NCBI RefSeq assembly: GCF_000772045.1
Contig: NZ_CP009754.1
Coordinates: 682,001-746,000 of the forward strand
Source of the DNA: Streptomyces sp. CCM_MD2014
Lineage (GTDB): Bacteria > Actinomycetota > Actinomycetes > Streptomycetales > Streptomycetaceae
Length of the DNA: 64,000 nt
Reading direction: 5' to 3'
Positions 44,216 through 51,527 of this stretch are shown piece after piece. The notes below the pieces were generated by a model that was not told where the DNA came from, did not search any database, and saw only the letters and a list, made by a program, of their open reading frames with translations. Made by a program: the position numbers and the translations under genes. Positions within the stretch are counted from its first letter, which is position 1. Each line of letters starts with the position of its first letter.

Positions 44216-45508
44216 TCAGCCCTGCTGCTGAAGGAGCCGGTCGCACGCCTTGACAGCGTTGTCGAGGGCTTCCTGGGGGCTCTGCTTGCCCTGGAGCGCC
44301 TTGGCGACCTCGTTGCGCAGCTCGGTCTTCATCTGCTCGCTGAACAGCACGGGCGTGTAGTCGACGGCCGTCTTCAGCGACTTGGCGGAGGCGACCCGGA
44401 CGCGGGTCTCGTCGGTGCCGTCCTCCTTGGTGAAGTACGGGTCGTCCAGTGAACCGGCGGTGCTCGGGAAGATGGCGACCTTCTTGGCGAACGACATCTG
44501 GTGCTCCGCGTCGGTGACGTAGTGCGCGAAGGCGACCGCGGCGGGCTTGCGCTCGCTCTGCGCGTTCACCATCAGGCCCATCACGTACATGTTGACGTGG
44601 CCCGTGCTGGTGATCTGGTCGGTGATGCCGATGTTCTTGTACAGGCTCGGCGCCTGCTTCTTGAAGTTGGCGAGGTCGAGCGCGCTGCCCGGGTTCATGG
44701 CGACGGCGCCCGTGAGGAACTTCTTGCCGGTCGACTCGGGGGTGGCCGTCAGCGCCTGCGGGTCCAGCGCCTTGGCGTCGTACAGCTCCTTGTAGCGGGT
44801 GAGCAGTTCGACGCCCTTGGCGTCGTTGAACGCGAAGGCGGTGCCCTCCTTGTTCATGAGCGACGCGCCGTAGCGGCCGAAGTCCTCGATGGTGGGCACG
44901 TTGGCGAGCGTCGCGACCTCGCCGTCGGTCTTGCCGGCGATCTTCAGGGCGGCGTCGAAGACCTCGTCGTACGTCTTCGGCGGCTGCTCGGGGTCGAGGC
45001 CGGCCTTCTTGAAGAGGGACTTGTTGTAGAAGAGCGGGCCGGTGTTGAGGTACCAGGGGAAGGCGTACGTGCCCTCCATGCCAGGTATGCGGTGACTGGC
45101 CCAGGCCCCTTCCAGGTACTCCTTCTCGTACTGGCCGGCGGCCTTGTCCAGGTCGAGGGCGAGGCCGGCCTTGGCGAGCGGGGCGACGAGGTCCGGGGAG
45201 ACGTTGACGACGTCGGGCAGGGTGCCGCCGGCGGCGTCGGCGCTGATCTTGTCGGCGTAGCCCTCGCCGGGCTGGTCAACCCACTTGACGTGGGTGCCGG
45301 GGTACTTCTTCTCGAAGTCGGCGATCAGGCCCTCGAAGTAGTCCTTGAAGTTGGCCCGCAGGTTCCAGGTCTGGAAGGTGATGTCGCCCTCGACCTTGCC
45401 CGAGGCGTCGGTCGAGCCACCGCCGTCGCCCCCGGAGCCGCAGGCGCTGAGCGGCAGGACGAGGGCGGCGACGGCTGCGGCGGCGAATGTTCTGCGCGAG
45501 GTGGGCAC
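44216..45508 (-). CDS. Carbohydrate ABC transporter substrate-binding lipoprotein, mannoside operon
   Basis: This 430-residue family 1 binding protein opens VPTSRRTFAAAAVAALVLPLSACG, a signal peptide with lipobox LSAC. It may also be a Tat-type signal because of SRRTF. GDITFQTWNLRANF and WVDQPGEGYADK are family-like. The start at 45508 is preferred to the GTG two codons upstream because GGGAG then has normal spacing. The promoter is 45553-45582, and LacI operators lie just upstream. Ligand identity rests on the mannosidase genes downstream. Confidence 0.9.
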   Translation of the reverse strand: MPTSRRTFAAAAVAALVLPLSACGSGGDGGGSTDASGKVEGDITFQTWNLRANFKDYFEGLIADFEKKYPGTHVKWVDQPGEGYADKISADAAGGTLPDVVNVSPDLVAPLAKAGLALDLDKAAGQYEKEYLEGAWASHRIPGMEGTYAFPWYLNTGPLFYNKSLFKKAGLDPEQPPKTYDEVFDAALKIAGKTDGEVATLANVPTIEDFGRYGASLMNKEGTAFAFNDAKGVELLTRYKELYDAKALDPQALTATPESTGKKFLTGAVAMNPGSALDLANFKKQAPSLYKNIGITDQITSTGHVNMYVMGLMVNAQSERKPAAVAFAHYVTDAEHQMSFAKKVAIFPSTAGSLDDPYFTKEDGTDETRVRVASAKSLKTAVDYTPVLFSEQMKTELRNEVAKALQGKQSPQEALDNAVKACDRLLQQQG

Positions 45509-45552
45509 GGTGACACGTCTCCCTGAAGGACGTCGGCGGTGGGATGCCAGCG

Positions 45553-45582
45553 ACCATGCACGGCGTTTCCGTGGAAAGTCAA
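45553..45582 (-). promoter_or_regulatory. Promoter of the mannoside ABC operon
   Basis: On the minus strand TTGACT (45582-45577) and CATGGT (45558-45553) are 18 bases apart, with the start of transcription expected near 45546, about 38 bases before the GTG at 45508. The split operator lies about 15 bases upstream of the -35. Confidence 0.5.
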
Positions 45583-45596
45583 TGGATTCCGGCCAA

Positions 45597-45620
45597 CTAA
45601 AGCAGAGCACATGGCATTAG
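45597..45620. promoter_or_regulatory. LacI operator C (split by ten bases)
   Basis: CTAAAGC (45597-45603) and GCATTAG (45614-45620) are the same two half-sites as operator B, read from the other strand, but separated by ten extra bases. Ten bases is close to one helical turn. Confidence 0.45.
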
Positions 45621-45661
45621 TCCAGGTCAGAGCGGTATCGATGGACACTTGCCAGTAACTA

Positions 45662-45675
45662 CTAATGCGCTTTAG
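45662..45675. promoter_or_regulatory. LacI operator B
   Basis: CTAATGCGCTTTAG is a near-perfect palindrome with the central CG of LacI-family operators. It is 23 bases, centre to centre, from operator A. Confidence 0.65.
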
Positions 45676-45684
45676 GATCTTGCA

Positions 45685-45698
45685 CTCAAGCGCTTTAG
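45685..45698. promoter_or_regulatory. LacI operator A
   Basis: CTCAAGCGCTTTAG fits the palindrome CTNAAGCGCTTNAG, a typical LacI-family operator centred on CG. It lies 36 bases before the LacI start codon, so it should give autorepression. Confidence 0.7.
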
Positions 45699-45733
45699 CT
45701 CTCACTGCTCTCACCGAGGAAAGGAGCGCGCGC

Positions 45734-46780
45734 ATGCCGGCCAAGCGGCCCGCCGCGCGCCGGCCGACGATGAAGGACATCGCTCGGCGGGCCGGGGTCT
45801 CCGAGAGCGCGGTGTCGTTCGCGCTGAACGACCGGCCGGGGGTCTCCGAGATCACCCGGGACCGGGTGCGCCGGGTGGCCGAGCAGCTCGGCTGGCGGCC
45901 CAGTACGGCGGCGCGCGCCCTGTCCGGGGAGGGTGCGGCGACGGTCGGCTTCGTGCTGGCGCGGCCCGCGCACACCCTGGGTGTCGACTCTTTCTTCCTG
46001 CAACTGGTGTCGGGCATCCAGGAGGTGCTGGCCGGGCGGCACCTGGGGCTGCTGTTCCAGGTGGCGCGGGACGTCGAGGACGAGTGCGCGGTCTACCGGC
46101 GCTGGTGGGCCGAACACCGGGTGGACGGCGTCCTCGTGGTGGACCCGCGCACGGACGACCCCCGCCCGGACCTGCTCGACGAACTCGGCCTGCCCGGTGT
46201 GGTGATCGGCGGCACCCCGGACGAGCGCCATCCGGGACTGTCGACGGTGTGGGCGGACGACGCGGGTGCGATGGCCGCGCTGGTGGACGGGCTGCACGCG
46301 CTCGGGCACCGGCGGATCGTGCACATCGCCGGGCTGCCGGACCTCGCCCACACCGAACGCCGCATCCGCGCCCTGCGCGCGGAGGCCGGACGGCGCGGTC
46401 TCGGCGAGGTCGAGTCGGTGACCACCGACTACTCGGACGCCGAGGGCGCGGCCGTCACGCGCCGCGTGCTGGAGGCGCCGGATCCCCCGACCGCCCTCAT
46501 CTACGACAACGACGTGATGGCCGTCGCCGGGGTCGCCGCGGCGGCCGGACTCGGCTTCTCGGTACCGGCGGACGTGTCCGTGGTGGCCTGGGAGGACTCG
46601 GCGCTGTGCCGCATGGTCAAACCGTGGCTGTCCGCCCTGTCCCGGGACAGCGTGGAGTTCGGCCGCACCGCGGCCACGGAGCTGACCGCCCTGCTCGACG
46701 GCGGCCCCGCCCGGACGGTGCGCGTGCCGGTGCCGCGGCTGATCGAGCGGGACAGTACGGGCCCGGCCCGGCCGGTCTGA
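45734..46780 (+). CDS. LacI-family repressor of the mannoside operon
   Basis: This 348-residue regulator has a basic N-terminal tail followed by the LacI helix-turn-helix MKDIARRAGVSESAVSFALNDRPGVS. The hinge is STAARALSGEG, and the periplasmic-binding-like ligand domain includes TVGFVLARPAHTL and TALIYDNDVMAVAG. The start at 45734 has an AAGGAG ribosome site; the longer upstream frame has none. It is divergent from the sugar ABC operon, with three operator-like sites between. By location it should respond to a mannoside or its breakdown product. Confidence 0.9.
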   Translation: MPAKRPAARRPTMKDIARRAGVSESAVSFALNDRPGVSEITRDRVRRVAEQLGWRPSTAARALSGEGAATVGFVLARPAHTLGVDSFFLQLVSGIQEVLAGRHLGLLFQVARDVEDECAVYRRWWAEHRVDGVLVVDPRTDDPRPDLLDELGLPGVVIGGTPDERHPGLSTVWADDAGAMAALVDGLHALGHRRIVHIAGLPDLAHTERRIRALRAEAGRRGLGEVESVTTDYSDAEGAAVTRRVLEAPDPPTALIYDNDVMAVAGVAAAAGLGFSVPADVSVVAWEDSALCRMVKPWLSALSRDSVEFGRTAATELTALLDGGPARTVRVPVPRLIERDSTGPARPV

Positions 46781-46929
46781 ACACGGCCGGGCGGGGTCCG
46801 GGCCGGGCCGCGCTCTCGACGTGCGCGCTTCGGACGGGCAGAGTGATGTCCTGCGTACTCACCGGTAACAGCAGAGTCCGCGAGCAAGCCCGCATCCGCA
46901 TCCCGTCACCGCACCCCTAGGAGCCCTCC

Positions 46930-48273
46930 GTGACCGACTGGGCCGGCCGGACCGCCGTCGAGATCGCCGCCGCCGTACGGGAGAAGCGGGCCACGCCCCG
47001 CGAGGTGGTGGCCGGTCACCTGGACCGGATCGAGCGGCTGGACGGCCGCGTCGGCGCCTTCCGGGCGGTGCGGGCCGAGGCGGCGCTCGCGGAGGCGGAG
47101 GAGGTGGGCGCCCGGGGTGATCTGGGCGAACTGCCGCTGGCCGGCGTGCCGGTGGCGGTCAAGGACAATCTCGCGGTGCGCGGGGAGTCCACCCGCGTCG
47201 GCTCGGCCGCCACTGTGCACACGCCCGCCGACGCCGACCATGTCACCGTGGCCCGGCTGCGGGCGGCGGGCGCGGTGGTGGTGGGGCTGACGAACGTGCC
47301 GGAGCTGTGTGTGTTCGGCACCACGGAGGGGGTGCTGGGCACCTCGCGCAACCCGTGGGACCCGGCCCGCTCGGCGGGCGGTTCGTCGGGCGGCAGCGCG
47401 GCCGCGGTGGCCGCCGGGATGGTGCCGCTCGCGCTCGGCAACGACGGCATGGGCTCGCTGCGCATCCCCGCGGCCAACTGCGGTCTGGTCACCCTCAAGC
47501 CGGGCCACGGCGTCGTGCCGGCCGGCATCGGCGAGGGCGACTGGTTCGGCATGTCCGAGAACGGACCGCTGGCCACGACGGTCGCGGACGCCCGCCTGAT
47601 GCTCGCCGTCCTCGCGGCCGGGGCGCTCCCCGGCCGCGAGGACTCCGGCGCCCTGCGCGTCGCCGCCTCGCTGCGCAGTCCGCTGGCCGGCGTCCCCGTC
47701 TCCCGGCCGTACGCGCGGGCCGTGCGCGAGGCGGCCGGGGTCCTCATGAAGGCGGGCCACCAGGTGCGACGGGCGGACCCGCCCTATCCGGCGTCGCTGG
47801 GCGTGACCGCCCTGACCCACTGGACGGCCGGTACGTCGGTGGACGCGCGGGGCCTGGACCGGCGGCTGCTGACCGGGCGCACGCGGGTGCACGCGGCGCT
47901 CGGGCGGCACTTCGTCGGCCGGGCGGCGGACGGCGGGGACCGCGAGCGGCTGCGCGGACGCCTCGAGCCGTTCTTCGCCGAGTACGACGTCCTGCTCACC
48001 CCGGCGCTGGCCCGCCGCTCCCCGCAGGCGGGGCCCTGGCACCGACGGGGCTGGCTGCGCAACGTGGTGGCGAACTCCGCGTACTCGCCGTTCACACCGC
48101 CGTGGAACCTGACCGGCTGGCCCGCCATGTCGGTGCCGTTCGGCACGCTGGACTCGGGCGCGCCCTGCGCCGTACAGCTGGTGGGGCGCCCGGGCTCGGA
48201 GGCGACGCTGCTGGAGCTGGCGGAGCGGATCGAGGCGCTGCGGCCCTGGCGGCGGACGGCGCCGATCGGCTGA
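46930..48273 (+). CDS. Amidase signature family enzyme
   Basis: This 447-residue enzyme has the Ser-cisSer-Lys set: Lys in GVPVAVKDN near residue 78, cis-Ser and nucleophile Ser in ARSAGGSSGGSAAAVAAGMVPLALGNDGMGSLRIPAANCG near 155-190. The usual cis-Ser segment GSDTGGS reads GNDGMGS here, so one expected catalytic region is altered; a hydrolase role is likely but not certain. There is no signal peptide. GGAG precedes the GTG start. It could act on small amides or urea-like compounds; it is not the tRNA GatA, because the other Gat subunits are absent. Confidence 0.8.
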   Translation: MTDWAGRTAVEIAAAVREKRATPREVVAGHLDRIERLDGRVGAFRAVRAEAALAEAEEVGARGDLGELPLAGVPVAVKDNLAVRGESTRVGSAATVHTPADADHVTVARLRAAGAVVVGLTNVPELCVFGTTEGVLGTSRNPWDPARSAGGSSGGSAAAVAAGMVPLALGNDGMGSLRIPAANCGLVTLKPGHGVVPAGIGEGDWFGMSENGPLATTVADARLMLAVLAAGALPGREDSGALRVAASLRSPLAGVPVSRPYARAVREAAGVLMKAGHQVRRADPPYPASLGVTALTHWTAGTSVDARGLDRRLLTGRTRVHAALGRHFVGRAADGGDRERLRGRLEPFFAEYDVLLTPALARRSPQAGPWHRRGWLRNVVANSAYSPFTPPWNLTGWPAMSVPFGTLDSGAPCAVQLVGRPGSEATLLELAERIEALRPWRRTAPIG

Positions 48274-48279
48274 GGCCGC

Positions 48280-48762
48280 CTACAGGGCGCGGTGCATGAT
48301 GTGGAGGCCCACCCGGCCGTGCCGCGGGTGGTCGAAGGCGTCCGGGACCGTGCCGAGGATGGTGAAGCCCAGGGAGGTCCACAGCCGTACGGCGGGGTTG
48401 GTCTCGACGACGGCGTTGAAGACCATGCCCCGGTATCCGTCGGCCCTGGCGGCCTCGAGGACGTACTCGGCGAGGGCCCGGCCGGTGCCGCGTCCGGCGC
48501 GGTCGGGGTCGACCATGAAACCGGCGTTGGCGATGCGGGCGGCGGGGCCGCCGTAGTTGGGGGTGACGTAGGCGGAGCCGACGACGGCGCCGGTGTCGTC
48601 CTCGGCGGCGTAGACGCGTTTGGCGGGGTTCATCCACAGGGCCCGGGCGTCCTCCTCGGAGGTGGCCGGGTCCCAGGCGTAGGTCTCGCCGGCGGCGACG
48701 ATGCGGTGCCAGAAGGGCCAGATGTGCGGCCAGTCGCCGGCGGTGGCTTCCCTGATCAGCAT
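48280..48762 (-). CDS. GNAT-family N-acetyltransferase (phosphinothricin acetyltransferase-like)
   Basis: This 160-residue protein opens MLIREATAGDWPHIWPFW and has the acetyl-CoA site VDPDRAGRGTGRALAEYVLE (R-x2-G-x-G/A). VETNPAVRLWTSLGFTILGTVPDAF follows, a typical tail. The substrate is probably a small amine. It lies 55 bases downstream of the 58-residue peptide gene in the same direction and may be co-transcribed. Its ATG sits in the second arm of a perfect 10-bp inverted repeat and no ribosome site is visible, so translation may be controlled. Confidence 0.85.
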   Translation of the reverse strand: MLIREATAGDWPHIWPFWHRIVAAGETYAWDPATSEEDARALWMNPAKRVYAAEDDTGAVVGSAYVTPNYGGPAARIANAGFMVDPDRAGRGTGRALAEYVLEAARADGYRGMVFNAVVETNPAVRLWTSLGFTILGTVPDAFDHPRHGRVGLHIMHRAL

Positions 48763-48786
48763 GGGCGTGAGTGTGGCACGCCCATG
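48760..48786 (-). promoter_or_regulatory. Perfect 10-bp hairpin enclosing the GNAT start codon
   Basis: CATGGGCGTG (48760-48769) pairs with CACGCCCATG (48777-48786) around a seven-base loop. On the minus strand the ATG of the GNAT gene is inside the 3' arm. It may be a start-codon-hiding hairpin, an operator, or a weak terminator for the peptide gene. Confidence 0.55.
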
Positions 48787-48817
48787 CGTCCGGCGACCTC
48801 GGTGGGTGGCGGGCGGG

Positions 48818-48994
48818 TCAGTCCACGCTGGGCAGGATGTGCGGCTCGGCGAGGTCGTCCTCGTAGCCCGCGAGGCGGATGGGGGCGGAACGCGCCCACA
48901 CGTCGAGGCTGCCGATCTCGCCCGGGCGGCGGCCCGCGCGCCCGCTGCGTTCCTCGGTCCGTTGTTCTGGCTTCGTCGTCGTCTCCGGTGTCAC
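48818..48994 (-). CDS. 58-residue peptide of unknown function, RiPP-precursor-like
   Basis: A strong AAGGAG ribosome site lies six bases before a GTG start, so this small gene looks real. The peptide has a charged, low-hydrophobicity first half (TTTKPEQRTEERSGR) and a second half (SLDVWARSAPIRLAGYEDD, then LAEPHILPSVD) with one Trp, one Tyr and no Cys. There is no signal peptide or membrane helix. The two-part layout resembles leader and core of a modified peptide, but no known modification enzyme is adjacent. Codon use is mostly normal, with a few rarer codons (CCA, GAA, CAA) near the start. The function is unknown. Confidence 0.6.
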   Translation of the reverse strand: MTPETTTKPEQRTEERSGRAGRRPGEIGSLDVWARSAPIRLAGYEDDLAEPHILPSVD

Positions 48995-49470
48995 CGCGCA
49001 CTCCTTATGTGTCGGGTCACCCTCGCGGGCTGTCGGCGCCGGTCTTCCGTCCGGCACCCGGCGCCCGCCCGGGTGTGAGTCGAAATGCGGTTCGGACGCG
49101 GTGGCGCCGGTACCTCGTGCGGGAACAAGCCGTTGTGGACCGGCCTGTCCATGACGGACCTCGGGTGTGGGTAGTGCCCTGTGCCGCCGCCCGTCCGATC
49201 CAGATTAACCAGATGAGCGGGGGTGCGCTCTATGGGGCTCAAAACATGGGAGAACCATTGCCCTCCGGTTCATGCGCAGTTGGCCCAAGTCTGACCTGAT
49301 TCCTCCGGCTCCGCACCGCGCGCAACTCACCCGTTCGGCCTACACGAGCGCCCACACCTTCGAATGCCGCCGGGTGGCGGGACGGCAGTTAAGTTGCCGT
49401 TGGCTGCTTCGCAAGCTCGCCATGGTCTGCTGCCCGTCGGCAACGGCTGTCTCGTGGGGAGGACCGAGGC
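48995..49470. other. Intergenic region between the peptide gene and the HD-like gene
   Basis: These 476 bases lie between the divergent peptide gene (minus) and the HD-like gene (plus). The region 49200-49300 is notably less GC-rich than its surroundings and holds possible promoter elements, including TAATCT on the minus strand at 49208-49203. An 83-codon minus-strand frame at 48991-49242 has no ribosome site and was not accepted. No RNA gene was recognised. Confidence 0.4.
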
Positions 49471-49914
49471 ATGGAACTGCGCAGCGTCGAGGAGCTGATG
49501 GACCTGCTGTACGCCTGCCGGGCCGAGCGGCCCGCCGCCGATCCCGGCGGTGGCCCCGCCGATCCGCACGGGCACGCGCTGCGGACGGCCGCGCTGCTGC
49601 GCCGGCGCCGCCCGGCCGACAAGGAACTCCAGGTCGCCGGACTGGTGTCGCCCGTGGGCCGGCTGCTGTGGCCGGGCGACGCGCCGGCCCGGACGGCCGA
49701 GGCGGTACGGCCGCTGCTCGGCGCGCGCGTCGCCCGCCTGGTGGGCCGCCGGGCCCACCCCGAGTCCTGGGCCCACGACGACGACCTGGTCAGTCTGCGT
49801 CAGGCGGACGACGAGGCCCGCACCGCCGACTTCGACGCCGGGGTGCTGGAGGACTGGCGCACGGTACTGGAGCTGACGGCGGCACGGAACGCGCGGCTGG
49901 GTCTCGTGGACTGA
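49471..49914 (+). CDS. Degenerate HD-domain protein
   Basis: This 147-residue protein opens MELRSVEELMDLLYACRAER and has HALRTAALLRRRRPADKELQVAGLVSPVGRLLWPGD. In related Streptomyces proteins this region reads roughly LVHDLGHLL, with the His-Asp pair that binds metal. Here the pair is Ser-Pro, and the segment that usually follows VARLV is short. The first His of the domain (HALRTA) is kept. It is therefore probably catalytically inactive, perhaps a structural or regulatory remnant. gaggacc precedes the ATG. The gene is convergent with the zinc-ribbon SDR gene. Confidence 0.7.
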   Translation: MELRSVEELMDLLYACRAERPAADPGGGPADPHGHALRTAALLRRRRPADKELQVAGLVSPVGRLLWPGDAPARTAEAVRPLLGARVARLVGRRAHPESWAHDDDLVSLRQADDEARTADFDAGVLEDWRTVLELTAARNARLGLVD

Positions 49915-49921
49915 GGGCCCG

Positions 49922-51424
49922 TCACCACTTGCCGGGCGCGTAGTCCTTGAGGAAGACGCCGTACAGGTCCTCGCCCGCCTCGCCGCGCACGACGGGGTCG
50001 TAGACGCGGGCGGCGCCGTCGATCAGGTCGAGCGGGGCGTGGAAGCCCGCCTCTGCCAGGCGCAGCTTGTCGTAGTGGGGACGCTCGTCGGTGATCCAGC
50101 CGGTGTCGACGGAGGTCATCAGGATCCGGTCGGTGTCGAACATCTCCTGGGCGCTGGTCCGGGTCACCATGTTCATGGCCGCCTTGGCGGCGTTGGTGTT
50201 CGGGTGGCCGGCTCCCTTGTAGCCGCGTGCGAACACGCCCTCCATCGCCGAGACGTTGACGATGTAGGCGCGTCCCGACGACGCCTTGCGCGCGGCCTCG
50301 GCCATGGCGGCGCGCAGCGCGCTGATGAGGATGAACGGCGACGTGTAGTTGCACAGCTGGGTCTCCAGCAGCTCCACCGGCGAGATCTGCTCGATGGTCT
50401 GGACCCAGGTGTTGGTGTCGACGACGTCGGGGACCAGGCCGCCCGCGTCGATGGCGGTGCCCTCGCGGTGCCGGACGACGCTGGCGTTGCCGGCGACCAG
50501 GGCGAGGTCGGCCACCTTCTGCGCGTCGAGCCCGGAGGCGCCCAGCGGCAGCGCGGCCAGGCCGTCCACCGCGCCGGAGTTGAAGGCGCCGATGACGTGG
50601 TGGGCGGGGAGTTCACCGGCGGGCAGCGGGGCGCTCTCGCCCTCGACCAGCGCGGCGTACGCGGACGGGAGACGCCGCACGGTCTGGGTGGCGTTGTTGA
50701 TCAGGATGTCGAGCGGTCCCTGCTCGGCGACCTGCTCGGCGAGGGCGACGGCCTGGGCGGGGTCGCGCAGGTCGATGCCGACGACCTCCAGGCGGTGCAT
50801 CCAGTCGGCGGAGTCGTCCATCGCCTTGAAGCGGCGGATGGCGTCCTTGGGGAAACGGGTGGTGATCGTGGTGTGCGCGCCGTCGCGCAGCAGCCTGAGC
50901 GCGATGTACATGCCGATCTTGGCGCGGCCGCCGGTGAGCAGCGCGCGCTTGCCGGTGAGGTCGGCGCGGGCGTCGCGGCGGGCCCGGTTCTCGGCGGCGC
51001 AGTTCTGGCAGAGCTGGTGGTAGAAGTAGTCGACCTCGACGTAGCGCTGCTTGCAGATGTAGCAGGAGCGGGGGCGCTGGAGTATCCCGGCGATCGTGCC
51101 CTCCTCGGTGCGGGAGGAGGGCAGCAGGCCTTCGGTCTCGTCGTCGATGCGCTCGGCGGAGCCGGTGGCGGTGGCCTCGGTGACCGCCTTGTCGTGGGCG
51201 GTCTTGGCGGCGCGGCGCTCCTGGCGGCGGCGCTGCTTGACCATGCGGTAGATGTGCGAGGTGGCCCGGCGGACCGTGATCGCGTCGGGGTGGTCGACGT
51301 CCAGCTCGTCGAGTTCCCTGAGCACGTCGAGGCAGACGGCGAGCCGTTCGGGGTCGATGCCGGGGCCGTACCCGGAGGCGGCCGCCTCGTCCGTGGTCGC
51401 CGAGCCGTCCTGTGTCACCGTCAT
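49922..51424 (-). CDS. Zinc-ribbon fused short-chain dehydrogenase/reductase
   Basis: This is a 500-residue protein. Residues 1-110 are acidic and helical. Near residues 120-142 a CYICKQRY ... LCQNC pair forms a likely zinc ribbon. An SDR domain follows from about residue 155: GKRALLTGGRAKIGMYIALRL is the TGxxxGxG nucleotide site, then ILINNATQTV, and near the end YIVNVSAMEGVF with a Lys in TNAAKAAMNMV. The usual active-site Tyr-x3-Lys is not clear (it reads Asn/Ala-x-Ala-x-Lys), so activity is uncertain. The zinc ribbon suggests binding to RNA, DNA or protein. A good promoter lies upstream. Confidence 0.78.
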   Translation of the reverse strand: MTVTQDGSATTDEAAASGYGPGIDPERLAVCLDVLRELDELDVDHPDAITVRRATSHIYRMVKQRRRQERRAAKTAHDKAVTEATATGSAERIDDETEGLLPSSRTEEGTIAGILQRPRSCYICKQRYVEVDYFYHQLCQNCAAENRARRDARADLTGKRALLTGGRAKIGMYIALRLLRDGAHTTITTRFPKDAIRRFKAMDDSADWMHRLEVVGIDLRDPAQAVALAEQVAEQGPLDILINNATQTVRRLPSAYAALVEGESAPLPAGELPAHHVIGAFNSGAVDGLAALPLGASGLDAQKVADLALVAGNASVVRHREGTAIDAGGLVPDVVDTNTWVQTIEQISPVELLETQLCNYTSPFILISALRAAMAEAARKASSGRAYIVNVSAMEGVFARGYKGAGHPNTNAAKAAMNMVTRTSAQEMFDTDRILMTSVDTGWITDERPHYDKLRLAEAGFHAPLDLIDGAARVYDPVVRGEAGEDLYGVFLKDYAPGKW

Positions 51425-51488
51425 CGCCGTTGCCGTTCCCTGGTCACCGTTGCGGCGCTCCGGGAGGCGACCGCTGTCGAACAGCGGA

Positions 51489-51517
51489 TTTTATTCAGCG
51501 CGCGGCGCGGATCCAAA
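51489..51517 (-). promoter_or_regulatory. Promoter of the zinc-ribbon SDR gene
   Basis: On the minus strand TTGGAT (51517-51512) and TAAAAT (51494-51489) are exactly 17 bases apart. This is one of the best housekeeping-type promoters in the window and predicts constitutive expression of the SDR gene starting at 51424. Confidence 0.65.
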
Positions 51518-51527
51518 CCCGCCGGGG

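Noticed and set aside
48991..49242. An 83-codon minus-strand frame upstream of the peptide gene
   Set aside because: It has no ribosome site and a composition unlike a protein. It overlaps the peptide start in another frame.
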